From: an uncultured Collinsella sp.
GTDB lineage: Bacteria > Actinomycetota > Coriobacteriia > Coriobacteriales > Coriobacteriaceae
Direction: 5' to 3'
DNA: 59,826 bases
NCBI GenBank assembly: GCA_958452935.1
Contig: CAUDVX010000010.1
Location: forward strand, 1 to 59,826
The position numbers and the translations under genes are program-made. Numbering within the stretch: the stretch's first letter is position 1; the number at the start of each line of letters is the position of its first letter. Below, one piece after another: positions 41,791 through 50,238 of this stretch. The notes beneath the pieces are model-generated. The model had not been told where the DNA came from and searched no databases. It saw only the letters and a program-made list of their open reading frames with translations.

Positions 41791-42860
41791 CCGGCCGGCT
41801 TAACGGTGAACAGTTCATCCCAATTGACCAACAACTCCCGTCGCAGGGCATCTTCGACGGTACGTTCCTGATCGGTCTTTGGGATGTAGGGGAGCCCCGC
41901 CTTTTTATGAATGAGCTCGGCGATGTTGTTAAAGCTCTTCGTGTCCTTGATTTGCTCATAGGTTATCTGGATAACGTCATAGCCCATGCTTGTGAGGGCG
42001 GTGGTGCGCTCGGCATCGGAGAGACTTGCGGCTTCGCTGTCATGGACGGAGCGGCCTTGGCATTCCAAGATGACGCCCATGCTGTCGATGTTGCTCTCTA
42101 TGAGGATATCGGCGTAGCAGCAGGTTTTGTCATACAGTGAGCGTGCGGCGTCGCTGAGTGGGATGCGCACGTTGTTTGCGATGTTGATGCCCATGCCGCC
42201 CTCGTCGCGGGGGAGCGAGACAAGCATGGAGGTCTGTACTTCGAAGGGTGAGGCGGTCTGCCCCGTCATGTGCTCGGCTGCCCAGCGCAGTTGTTTAACG
42301 CCGCGCAGGCCTGCGGCCTGCTTGGCGAACGCGGCGATATCCGCTGCGCTGAGGAGCGGTGGGCGCTTCCACAGGTTGGTGTCATTGCCCTTGGTGTCGA
42401 CAACGCGTTTCCAACCACAGTCGGGCGGAATGAGCTTAAGCGAAATTGCTTCATCGAGCTGCTGCTGCGCCCGTTTACAAGGCGTGAACACTGCAAAGGA
42501 GCCGCACATCTCGTAGCAAGCCATGAGTAACTGGTTGCGTGAGACCTGCGTGGCAAGGCTGAGCAGTGTGAACTCCGGGGACGTGACATCAAATCCATGC
42601 TCAGTCTGCCTAAACGACCCGGGAGGTGGTTCTTGGGCCAGCAGACGGCTATGAAATAGCTTTCCGTTCGCGCGCTGTTTTCTTTCGCCCACGAATCTCC
42701 AAACTGGTGTGCCGAGCAAGTCATTAAATACTGGCTGTTTTGAGTAATGCACCAAGCGATGGTCATGGTCGGGCGGCAGGATTGCCGGATAGAGTCCCAG
42801 TATCTGGGGCGGGATGCGATAGTACTGAAAAGCCGTGGGTCCGCAGGCAAGAAATGACAT
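41787..42860 (-). CDS. Hypothetical protein with PD-(D/E)XK-like C-terminus
   Basis: 357 aa, not assigned to a named family. The N-terminal two thirds are unrecognised. Toward the C-terminus, SPFEVQTSMLVSL, CYADILIESN and GVILECQGRS are spaced like the E...D...ExQ/K core of a restriction-endonuclease-fold nuclease, followed by MGYDVIQITYEQI, which resembles the final strand/helix of DUF559/Vsr-type domains. It would be the second such orphan in this window besides that at 9939. The Shine-Dalgarno is weak. It has no cognate methyltransferase or toxin neighbour. Confidence 0.5.
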   Translation of the reverse strand: MSFLACGPTAFQYYRIPPQILGLYPAILPPDHDHRLVHYSKQPVFNDLLGTPVWRFVGERKQRANGKLFHSRLLAQEPPPGSFRQTEHGFDVTSPEFTLLSLATQVSRNQLLMACYEMCGSFAVFTPCKRAQQQLDEAISLKLIPPDCGWKRVVDTKGNDTNLWKRPPLLSAADIAAFAKQAAGLRGVKQLRWAAEHMTGQTASPFEVQTSMLVSLPRDEGGMGINIANNVRIPLSDAARSLYDKTCCYADILIESNIDSMGVILECQGRSVHDSEAASLSDAERTTALTSMGYDVIQITYEQIKDTKSFNNIAELIHKKAGLPYIPKTDQERTVEDALRRELLVNWDELFTVKPAG

Positions 42861-42905
42861 AGCGATCCGATCGTTTGAGCGTAGTTTGGGCTAGAAAAGC
42901 TATCG

Positions 42906-43037
42906 GTTTCGGAAGTGCGGGGAAAAAGACAAACAGGCAAAGCACAAGCGGTATTTGAGCCAACTTTATCAGGGGTTTTGTTGAAATAAAAGGGCTTGTG
43001 CTCGGGGGTAAGCAATTTTTCCCCGCACTTCCGAAAA
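42906..43037. repeat. Long imperfect palindrome, family G
   Basis: Arms of about 21 bp (core CGGAAGTGCGGGGAAAAA at 42910-42927 and its complement at 43016-43033) enclose an inner inverted pair AGCACAAGC/GCTTGTGCT. The 132-bp unit occupies much of the 417-bp gap upstream of the nuclease-like gene; no coding sequence is seen there. Confidence 0.65.
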
Positions 43038-43214
43038 CCAGGTCGATCTGACTCTTGCTAAAACGATTTAGCAGCGTCGGTTAAGGTGTGGGTTTGCCAC
43101 CGGGCGAACACTTTTAGCGCTTGGGACTTTATTTTTGGGCCTCGAAGGGTGGATTTCGCGCTTTTGGTAAAGAAATGAGTGCGTGTTTTGCCGTGCGCCG
43201 GCATTGGCACAGAA

Positions 43215-43249
43215 AAAGGGCCCGGAAGGCAATGCCTTCCGGGCCCTTT
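43215..43249 (-). terminator. Terminator of pyruvate kinase gene
   Basis: A perfect 16-bp stem AAAGGGCCCGGAAGGC/GCCTTCCGGGCCCTTT with a 3-nt loop, followed on the minus strand by TTTTT, lies 29 bp past the pyk stop codon. Confidence 0.92.
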
Positions 43250-43277
43250 GCAATGCAAATCTGCTTGCAAGTGCGAT

Positions 43278-44738
43278 TTAGCGCACCTGAGCGACGTAAG
43301 CGACGTTGGTCGAGGAGACCTTGTCCTCGAGCTGGACGCTCATACGGGGATCGCCGGCGGTAGCGACGGTCAAATCGCCAGTCTTAACGTAGCCGAGCTC
43401 CTTAGCGGTCTCGATCGCCTTGACGATCGTGCCGTTGACGGTGCCCTGGGTAATCTCGGCCTGGTGCGGGATAACGCCCCAGTACATGATCATCTGCTGG
43501 ACGGCCCACTCGTGGCGGGAGAACGCGCAGATCGGCATGTTGGGACGGAAGTGCGAGATCAGGCGAGCGGTACGACCGGTGGTCGTCGGCACGGTGATGC
43601 ACTTGGCGCCAACGGTGGTGGCCATGTTCACAGCGGACATACCCACAACGTTGTTGACAACGCGGGTGCCGTGAGCATCGGCCGGAACCTCGAGCGGAGC
43701 GTGAGCCGGGAGGTACTTCTCGGTCTCGAGAGCAATGCTGGCCTGCATCTTGACGGCCTCGACCGGGTACTTACCGGCAGCGGACTCGCCGGAAAGCATA
43801 ACGGCGTCGGTGCCGTCGTAAATGGCGTTAGCAACGTCGGCAACCTCGGCGCGCGTCGGGCGCGGGTTCTGCTGCATGGAGTCGAGCATCTGCGTAGCGG
43901 TGATAACGGGCTTGTAAGCCGCGTTGCACTTGGCGATGATCTCCTTCTGGATGTGCGGAACGAGCTCGGGCTTGATCTCGATGCCCAGGTCGCCACGGGC
44001 GACCATGATGCCATCGGAAGCCTCGAGGATCTCGTCGAAGTTCTCGACGCCCAGGGCGCACTCGATCTTCGGGAAGATCGTCACGTGCTCGCCACCGTTC
44101 TCGCGGCAAAGCTTGCGGATGCCGCGGACGGACTCGCCGTCACGGATGAAGGAAGCGGCGATGTAGTCGATGTTCTCGGTCAGGCCAAAGAGGATGTCCT
44201 GACGATCGCGCTCGGTGATGGCGGGCAGAGAGATGTTGACGTTGGGCATGTTGACGCCCTTGCGCTCGCCGATCAGGCCGTCGTTCTTAACGACGCAGGT
44301 CATGTCCTGGCCGTCGACGGACTCGACCTCGAGGGCAACCAGGCCGTCATCGATCAGGATGAGGGAGCCCTTCTCGACCTCGGAGGGCAGAGCCAGGTAG
44401 TCGAGGGAGATGTGCTCAGCGGTGCCGTGGAAATCCTCGGACGTGGGCTGAGCGGTGACGACGATCTTGTCGCCGGTCTTGACGGCAACCTTCTTGCCAT
44501 CGACCAAAAGGCCGGTGCGGACCTCGGGGCCCTTGGTGTCGAGCAGGATGCCGACGGGCATGCCGAGCTCCTTGGAAATACGGCGGACGCGCTCGATGCG
44601 ACCGTGGTGCTCGTCGTAGGAGCCGTGCGAGAAGTTAAAACGGGCGACGTTCATGCCCGCCTTGATCATCTCGCGGATGGTCTCGTCGCTATCGCAGGCG
44701 GGACCCATGGTGCATACAATCTTGGTGCGCTTGTACAT
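43278..44738 (-). CDS. pyk: Pyruvate kinase
   Basis: Final glycolytic enzyme, PEP + ADP to pyruvate + ATP (486 aa, standard length without the PEP-utiliser tail). Motifs: TKIVCTMGPACDS at the N-terminus, ARFNFSHGSYDEH, the catalytic lysine region TIFPKIEC, Mg/K-binding MVARGDLGIEI and DAVMLSGESAAGKYP, and the C-terminal allosteric domain. GGAGG precedes the ATG. Strong bias to C/G-ending codons suits a highly expressed gene. A perfect TATAAT reads on the minus strand at 44802-44807, about 64 bp upstream. Confidence 0.96.
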   Translation of the reverse strand: MYKRTKIVCTMGPACDSDETIREMIKAGMNVARFNFSHGSYDEHHGRIERVRRISKELGMPVGILLDTKGPEVRTGLLVDGKKVAVKTGDKIVVTAQPTSEDFHGTAEHISLDYLALPSEVEKGSLILIDDGLVALEVESVDGQDMTCVVKNDGLIGERKGVNMPNVNISLPAITERDRQDILFGLTENIDYIAASFIRDGESVRGIRKLCRENGGEHVTIFPKIECALGVENFDEILEASDGIMVARGDLGIEIKPELVPHIQKEIIAKCNAAYKPVITATQMLDSMQQNPRPTRAEVADVANAIYDGTDAVMLSGESAAGKYPVEAVKMQASIALETEKYLPAHAPLEVPADAHGTRVVNNVVGMSAVNMATTVGAKCITVPTTTGRTARLISHFRPNMPICAFSRHEWAVQQMIMYWGVIPHQAEITQGTVNGTIVKAIETAKELGYVKTGDLTVATAGDPRMSVQLEDKVSSTNVAYVAQVR

Positions 44739-45115
44739 TCAGACCTCCATCTGACATCGTCTTGCGCTGATAGATAAACCATAAGAAATAAAACTGAGAT
44801 GATTATAACGAAATGCCGACCGAATACCCCAAAAAATCGACCGTATGCCGAATTAGAAGTTCATTTTTTGCGGAAAAACGGTATATGCAAAAACTTTACC
44901 AACCGTTCTAACCGCTGCTATCTGGGCGATATTTTAGTTCGATGATGCGCCGAAGAAAAAACGTTTTATCAATCTTGAGCATCACACTGTCTGCACCGTT
45001 GCGCCTGTGCCGTGTTTCCAGATGGAATGTTTTGGCTAGACCCGCCGCTTTGGGGTACCATAGCTCCACTATCAACTGCCGCTCAGCACGGCAGCCTTGA
45101 TGAGCCCTTGCCCTT
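44739..45115. other. Divergent promoter region, pyk / Ca2+-ATPase
   Basis: This AT-rich gap holds the minus-strand TATAAT (44802-44807) for pyk. On the plus side, the last part (45071-45110) contains CTCAGCA and TTGAT segments complementary to parts of the following hairpin loop, so it could form an alternative fold with the leader at 45116-45170. No gene is seen. Confidence 0.4.
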
Positions 45116-45170
45116 CTCCTGGGAATTATGATCGGGCATCAATCTGCTGAGTGGCCCGAATCCCAGGAGG
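45116..45170 (+). promoter_or_regulatory. Hairpin sequestering the Ca2+-ATPase ribosome-binding site
   Basis: CTCCTGGGA (45116-45124) pairs perfectly with TCCCAGGAG (45161-45169), and an inner TCGGGC/GCCCGA (45132-45137/45154-45159) extends it. The right arm contains the AGGAGG Shine-Dalgarno of the start at 45180. Translation should be blocked unless the hairpin opens, as in ion-responsive leaders or a temperature- or ribosome-controlled switch. I cannot match it to a named riboswitch. Confidence 0.55.
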
Positions 45171-45179
45171 GGACTCTAT

Positions 45180-47861
45180 ATGCAAAAGGAATACCTGTCC
45201 GCCGCGGCGGAGGTGCTCAGCGACCAAGGTGTCGATGAGAACCTCGGCCTGAGCAACGACGAGGCGTCGTCGCGCCTCGCCAAGACAGGCCCTAACAAGC
45301 TCGAGGAAGCCGAGAAGACGCCGCTGTGGAAGCGCTTCTTTGAGCAGATGGCAGACCCCATGGTCATCATGCTGATCGTTGCCGCCGTCATCAGCGCGCT
45401 CACGGGCATGGTCAAGGGCGAGCCCGATTTTGCCGACGTCGCCATTATCATGTTCGTCGTTATCGTCAACTCGGTGCTGGGCGTGGTTCAGGAGGCTAAA
45501 AGCGAGGAGGCTCTCGAGGCCCTGCAGGAGATGAGCGCGGCGCAGTCCAAGGTGCTGCGCGACGGCAAGCTCGTGCACCTGCCGAGCGCCGAGCTCGTGC
45601 CCGGCGACGTGATCATGCTCGAGGCGGGCGACTCCGTCCCGGCCGACTGCCGCGTGCTCGAGAGCGCCACGATGAAGATCGAAGAGGCCGCACTGACCGG
45701 CGAGTCCGTGCCGGTCGAGAAGCACGCCAACGTGATCGAGCTCGCCGCGGGCACCGATGACGTGCCGCTCGGCGACCGCAAGAACATGTGCTACATGGGC
45801 TCCACCGTGGTGTACGGCCGCGGTCGCGCCGTCGTGGTCGGCACCGGCATGGATACCGAGATGGGCAAGATCGCCGGCGCCCTGGCCGAGGCCAAGGAAG
45901 AGCTCACGCCGTTGCAGGTGAAGCTCGCCGAGCTCAGCCGCATCCTTACCATCATGGTTATCGTCATCTGCGTCGTCATCTTTGGCGTTGACATCATCCG
46001 TCACGGCGTGGGCAACGTCCTTACCGACCCGACTGCCCTGCTCGATACCTTTATGGTTGCCGTCTCGCTCGCCGTCGCCGCTATCCCCGAGGGCTTGGTC
46101 GCCGTCGTGACCATCGTCCTTTCGCTCGGCGTGACCAAGATGGCCAAGCGCCAGGCGATCATCCGCAAGCTTTCTGCTGTCGAGACGCTCGGCTGCACGC
46201 AGACCATCTGCTCGGACAAGACCGGCACGCTTACCCAGAACAAGATGACCGTCGTCAAGCACGAGCTCGCTGCGCCCAAGGAAAAGTTCTTGGCCGGCAT
46301 GGCGCTGTGCTCCGATGCCCAGTGGGACGAGGAGCTGGGCGAGGCCGTGGGCGAGCCGACCGAGTGTGCACTCGTCAACGATGCCGGCAAGGCTGGTCTT
46401 ACCGGCCTGACTGCCGAGCACCCGCGCGTGGGCGAGGCCCCGTTCGACTCGGGTCGCAAGATGATGTCCGTGGTCGTCGAGACCCTGGACGGCGAGTACG
46501 AGCAGTACACCAAGGGCGCGCCCGACGTGGTGGTCGGCCTGTGCACCTATATCTACGAGGGCGATAAGGTCGTCCCCCTGACCGAGGAGCGCCGCGCCGA
46601 GCTCGTGGCAGCCAACAAGGCCATGGCCGACGAGGCCCTGCGCGTGCTGGCGCTGGCGAGCCGCACCTACACCGAGGTTCCCGTCGACTGCAGCCCCGCT
46701 GCGCTCGAGCACGACCTGGTCTTCTGCGGCCTGTCCGGCATGATCGACCCGGTCCGTCCCGAGGTGGCCGATGCTATCCGCGAGGCGCACGACGCCGGTA
46801 TCCGCACCGTCATGATCACGGGCGACCACATCGACACCGCCGTGGCCATCGCCAAGCAGCTGGGCATCGTCGCCGATCGCAGCCAGGCCATCACCGGCGC
46901 CGACCTCGACCGCATGAGCGACGAGGAGCTCGACGCGCACATCGAGGACTACGGCGTGTACGCCCGCGTCCAGCCCGAGCACAAGACCCGCATCGTCGAG
47001 GCTTGGAAGTCGCGCGACCAGATCGTGGCCATGACGGGCGACGGCGTCAACGACGCCCCGTCCATCAAGCGCGCCGACATCGGCGTGGGCATGGGCATCA
47101 CCGGCACCGACGTTACCAAAAACGTCGCTGATATGGTGCTCGCCGACGATAACTTCGCCACCATCATCGGTGCCTGCGAAGAGGGCCGTCGCATCTACGA
47201 CAACATCCGCAAGGTCATCCAGTTCCTGCTTTCGGCCAACCTTGCCGAGGTCTTCTCGGTGTTTATCGCCACACTCATCGGCTTTACCATCTTCCAACCG
47301 GTGCAGCTGCTGTGGGTGAACCTGGTCACCGACTGCTTCCCCGCGCTCGCGCTGGGCATGGAGGATGCCGAGGGCGACATCATGAAGCGCAAGCCGCGCA
47401 ACGCCAAGGACGGCGTCTTTGCCGGTCACATGGGCCTGGACTGCGTGGTCCAGGGCCTGATCATCACCGTGCTGGTGCTGGCGAGCTTCTTTGTGGGCGT
47501 GTACTTTGACATGGGCTACATCCACATCGCCGATATGATCGCCGGTAATGCCGACGAGGAAGGCGTGATGATGGCCTTCATCACGCTCAACATGGTCGAG
47601 ATCTTCCACTGCTTCAATATGCGCAGCCGTCGTGCGTCGCTGTTTAGCATGAAGAAGCAGAACAAGTGGCTGTGGGCTTCCGCCGCGCTGGCACTGGTGC
47701 TGACGGTGATCGTGACCGTGCAGCCGACGCTTGCCGAGATGTTCTTTGGCCCTGTGACGCTTGAGCTCAAGGGCGTTCTTGCCGCGCTGGGTCTGGCCTT
47801 CCTGATCATCCCGCTGATGGAGATCTACAAGGCGATCATGCGCGCGGTCGAAAAAGAGTAA
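45180..47861 (+). CDS. P-type calcium-translocating ATPase
   Basis: 893-aa P2-type cation pump, probably exporting Ca2+ (possibly Mn2+). In order: cytosolic N-terminus with DEASSRLAKTGPNKL, actuator TGESVPVEK, transmembrane helix 4 with IPEGL (Ca2+ site), phosphorylation motif CSDKTGTLTQNKMT with D346, nucleotide-binding KGAPDVV, hinge TGDGVNDAPSIKRADIGVGMG, and six C-terminal helices containing NLVTDCFPALALG. The length is normal for the SERCA/PMR1 group. Preceded by an RNA hairpin hiding its ribosome-binding site. Confidence 0.93.
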   Translation: MQKEYLSAAAEVLSDQGVDENLGLSNDEASSRLAKTGPNKLEEAEKTPLWKRFFEQMADPMVIMLIVAAVISALTGMVKGEPDFADVAIIMFVVIVNSVLGVVQEAKSEEALEALQEMSAAQSKVLRDGKLVHLPSAELVPGDVIMLEAGDSVPADCRVLESATMKIEEAALTGESVPVEKHANVIELAAGTDDVPLGDRKNMCYMGSTVVYGRGRAVVVGTGMDTEMGKIAGALAEAKEELTPLQVKLAELSRILTIMVIVICVVIFGVDIIRHGVGNVLTDPTALLDTFMVAVSLAVAAIPEGLVAVVTIVLSLGVTKMAKRQAIIRKLSAVETLGCTQTICSDKTGTLTQNKMTVVKHELAAPKEKFLAGMALCSDAQWDEELGEAVGEPTECALVNDAGKAGLTGLTAEHPRVGEAPFDSGRKMMSVVVETLDGEYEQYTKGAPDVVVGLCTYIYEGDKVVPLTEERRAELVAANKAMADEALRVLALASRTYTEVPVDCSPAALEHDLVFCGLSGMIDPVRPEVADAIREAHDAGIRTVMITGDHIDTAVAIAKQLGIVADRSQAITGADLDRMSDEELDAHIEDYGVYARVQPEHKTRIVEAWKSRDQIVAMTGDGVNDAPSIKRADIGVGMGITGTDVTKNVADMVLADDNFATIIGACEEGRRIYDNIRKVIQFLLSANLAEVFSVFIATLIGFTIFQPVQLLWVNLVTDCFPALALGMEDAEGDIMKRKPRNAKDGVFAGHMGLDCVVQGLIITVLVLASFFVGVYFDMGYIHIADMIAGNADEEGVMMAFITLNMVEIFHCFNMRSRRASLFSMKKQNKWLWASAALALVLTVIVTVQPTLAEMFFGPVTLELKGVLAALGLAFLIIPLMEIYKAIMRAVEKE

Positions 47862-47872
47862 CGTTCCTGTCC

Positions 47873-47967
47873 GGGCCCGACCGCCTGCGGGGTTTCCACG
47901 GGCACGTCCTCGCCGCTTTGCGGCTGCGGGATGTGCCCTTAGGAAACCCCTCCCGGCGGGCGGGCCC
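47873..47967. repeat. Long GC-rich imperfect palindrome
   Basis: A 95-bp unit folds nearly end to end: GGGCCCG...CGGGCCC at the ends, then CCGCC/GGCGG, GGGGTTTCC/GGAAACCCC, GGGCAC/GTGCCC and CCGC/GCGG toward the tip. It begins 12 bp after the ATPase stop codon. A conventional terminator follows at 48028. Confidence 0.7.
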
Positions 47968-48027
47968 TGCGGCATCCTTGCTGGCTTTTCTCCCGCGCGG
48001 ATGATAAAGGGCTGAGGGAAAGTTTGT

Positions 48028-48062
48028 GAGCCGGTCGAGCGTTTGCTCGACCGGCTCTTTTT
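48028..48062 (+). terminator. Rho-independent terminator
   Basis: Perfect 13-bp stem GAGCCGGTCGAGC (48028-48040) / GCTCGACCGGCTC (48045-48057) with loop GTTT and five T. A partial copy of its right end (GGCCAGCTCTTTTTGATTTA) follows 15 bp later. Confidence 0.93.
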
Positions 48063-48141
48063 GATTTAGGGCTTTGCCCGGCCAGCTCTTTTTGATTTAA
48101 AATACCTGCTCAGTTGTGATTTTGGGTACTGGGAGGCGTTT

Positions 48142-49326
48142 GTGGGCAAGGCTAAGGCTAAGGCGAAGAAAAAGACGACGGGGGCGCGTGCTAAGCGCGA
48201 TCGTCGTCGGAAGCTCGCGACCGAAGCCCCTGCATCTGCTGAGGAGCTGCTGGCAAGCGTACCGGGGCTTGACGCGTTGCAGGATGTTCCGGCGTTCGAT
48301 GACCTGCCGGTCGATGCGGCTCAGCAGGCTGCATTTGACGACTTTTGCGCACAGGCCGAGGAGCCCGAGCAGATGCAGCTCGGTGCCGTGGTGCGCCTGG
48401 ACCGCGGGTTTCCGCTGGTGGCGACTGCCGATGACACGTTTCGTGCCGAGCATGCCGTAGGGTTTGCCAAGTCGCGTGGCGAGGACGAGGTCTTGCTGCC
48501 CGCTGTGGGCGACCGCGTGGCGGTTCGCCGTGCTCCCGGGCACGACATGGGCGTCATCGAGTGCGTACTACCGCGCCGTACGAGCTTTGAGCGTTGGCGT
48601 GGCCGTGCCCGCGGTGAGCGCCAGGTGCTCTGCTCCAACGTTGACAGCGTGCTGATCGTGCAGGCGCTCGGCGCCGGCGAGGTGCTGCTCGATCGCGTGG
48701 CGCGCTCGTTGGTGTTGGCGCTCGACTGCGATGCCGAGCCGGTGGTGGTGCTCACCAAGGCCGACCGCTGCGAGGCCGATGAGCTCGAGCGCGATCTGGA
48801 CCGCGTGCGCCGTCTGGTGGGTCCGGACGTGCGCGTGATCGTGACGTCTTCTGCCGAGGGCCTCGGCCTGGACGAGGTGCGCGCCTGCGTGCCGGCTGGG
48901 AGCTGTGCCATGATCTTGGGCGAGTCGGGTGCCGGCAAGTCGACGCTGCTCAATGCGCTGCTGGGTCACGATGCGCTAGCCACTGGCGGTGTGCGCGAGC
49001 GTGATGACCAGGGTCGCCACACCACGGTTGCGCGCGTGATGGTGACGCTACCGGGCGACGCCGGCGTGATCGCCGATGCCCCGGGCCTGCGCAGCCTGCC
49101 GCTCGTGGGCCATGAGCGGGGTCTGGCGCGCGCCTTCCCCGAGATCGTCGAGGCGTCGCGCGCGTGCCGGTTTGGCGATTGCACGCACACTCACGAGCCG
49201 GGTTGCGCCGTTCGAGAGGCCGAAGATGCCGGACAGATTGACAGCCTGCGTCTGGAGACGTTCCAAAACCTGGCGTCATCCATGCGCGTGAGTGCCCAAA
49301 TGCTCGACCCCGATGTCCATCTGTAA
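48142..49326 (+). CDS. rsgA: Ribosome small-subunit GTPase RsgA
   Basis: Circularly permuted GTPase that checks 30S subunit maturation (394 aa). After a Lys/Arg/Ala-rich N-terminal tail come an OB fold (VGDRVAVRRAPGHDMGVIECVLPRR), G4 VVLTKADRC, G5-like TSSAEG, G1 GESGAGKST, G3 DAPGLR (usual form DTPG) and the C-terminal zinc site CRFGDCTHTHEPGC. The GTG start at 48142 follows GGGAGG by 5 nt. The N-terminal 75-residue extension is longer than in most RsgA proteins. A terminator follows at 49344. Confidence 0.93.
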   Translation: MGKAKAKAKKKTTGARAKRDRRRKLATEAPASAEELLASVPGLDALQDVPAFDDLPVDAAQQAAFDDFCAQAEEPEQMQLGAVVRLDRGFPLVATADDTFRAEHAVGFAKSRGEDEVLLPAVGDRVAVRRAPGHDMGVIECVLPRRTSFERWRGRARGERQVLCSNVDSVLIVQALGAGEVLLDRVARSLVLALDCDAEPVVVLTKADRCEADELERDLDRVRRLVGPDVRVIVTSSAEGLGLDEVRACVPAGSCAMILGESGAGKSTLLNALLGHDALATGGVRERDDQGRHTTVARVMVTLPGDAGVIADAPGLRSLPLVGHERGLARAFPEIVEASRACRFGDCTHTHEPGCAVREAEDAGQIDSLRLETFQNLASSMRVSAQMLDPDVHL

Positions 49327-49343
49327 TTGAATTTTCCTATGAC

Positions 49344-49378
49344 AGCCGTCACCCAACTGCTTGGGAGGCGGCTTTTTT
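49344..49378 (+). terminator. Terminator of rsgA
   Basis: AGCCGTCACCCAA (49344-49356) pairs with TTGGGAGGCGGCT (49361-49373), with small mismatches, and six T follow. Confidence 0.88.
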
Positions 49379-49417
49379 GCTGCCAAAGCGTCTCGAAATA
49401 TGCGTTTTGCCGACGTT

Positions 49418-49492
49418 CTGACCAAAACCTTGCCACGAGCTTGACGGGCTGGTCAGCTTTTGGTCAGCAATTGGTTTGACACGTAAAACCAA
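49418..49492. promoter_or_regulatory. TTTTGGTCAG boxes upstream of the Tad operon
   Basis: CTGACCAAAA (49418-49427) and TTTTGGTCAG (49458-49467) form an inverted pair, with an extra GGTCAG at 49451, and an adjacent inverted repeat TTGGTTT/AAACCAA (49471-49492). ATTTGGTCAG occurs twice upstream of the gene at 9939 as well. Likely a regulator-binding region or another small palindromic element. Confidence 0.4.
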
Positions 49493-49578
49493 GATTGCGA
49501 TTGCGCCGCTTTGCGCCTTGGCCGCCCAGACAATGGTGGTACGGGCATTTGCCCGGCACCGCCATGAGAGGAGCGGCC

Positions 49579-50238
49579 GTGAACAAGAGCAAGCGCATCG
49601 CCATCAGTCTGGTCGCGGGCGTGCTTGCCGCGGCGCTCTGCATGGTCTACGGCTCGTCGATCCGCTCGCAAGCCGAGCGGGCCCAGGCCGAGACTTTGGC
49701 AAAATACGGCGGCGACCGCGTTGAGGTGTGCGTCGCGGCGCGCGATATCGATGCGGGCGAGACCCTCGACGAGACTAATGTCATAACTCAGGAATGGCTG
49801 GCGAGTCTGTTGCCGCGTGATGCGGCGACCGAGCTGCGTCAGGTGCGCGGCGACGTGACGACCTCGCGCATTCCAAAAAATGCCGTGATTTGCAATGTCT
49901 ACACCAAGGCCGAGAGTCACAAGCTCGAGGTGCCTAAAGGCAAGGTTGCCGTTTCGGTGGCGGTCGATGCCGAGCACTCGGTCGGCGGCGCCACGGGCGT
50001 GGGCAGCTATGTGGACGTGTACGTGCAAAAAGATAGCGTGACTGATCGTTTGTGCGGAGCGTACGTGATCGATACCAGCGAAGATGCCGGCACCACGCGT
50101 GAAGGCAAGATCGAGTGGGTGACGCTGGCGGCAGACCCCGAAGATGTCAAGGAATTGCTGGGAGCCTCGGGAAAGGGAGCGGTCAGCTTGACGATTCCCG
50201 CCACGGCGCGCGGCAAAAAGAGCGGAGGCGACGAGTGA
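49579..50238 (+). CDS. cpaB: CpaB/RcpC-like pilus assembly protein with SAF domain
   Basis: 219-aa protein with an N-terminal membrane anchor (RIAISLVAGVLAAALCMVYG) and a SAF domain (VEVCVAARDIDAGETLDETNVITQEWL), followed by the RcpC/CpaB region. First gene of the Tad/Flp pilus operon. In diderms CpaB works at the secretin; here, with no secretin gene in the cluster, it is probably at the cell-wall side of the membrane. GAGAGGAG (49566-49573) selects GTG at 49579. Its stop overlaps the next start (TGATG). Confidence 0.82.
   Translation: MNKSKRIAISLVAGVLAAALCMVYGSSIRSQAERAQAETLAKYGGDRVEVCVAARDIDAGETLDETNVITQEWLASLLPRDAATELRQVRGDVTTSRIPKNAVICNVYTKAESHKLEVPKGKVAVSVAVDAEHSVGGATGVGSYVDVYVQKDSVTDRLCGAYVIDTSEDAGTTREGKIEWVTLAADPEDVKELLGASGKGAVSLTIPATARGKKSGGDE

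Noticed and set aside
44950..45179. yybP-ykoY (Mn2+) riboswitch before the P-type ATPase
   Set aside because: This class often precedes such pumps, but the conserved GGGGAGUA and matching loop are not present in the expected order. The region is reported as an unassigned leader instead.
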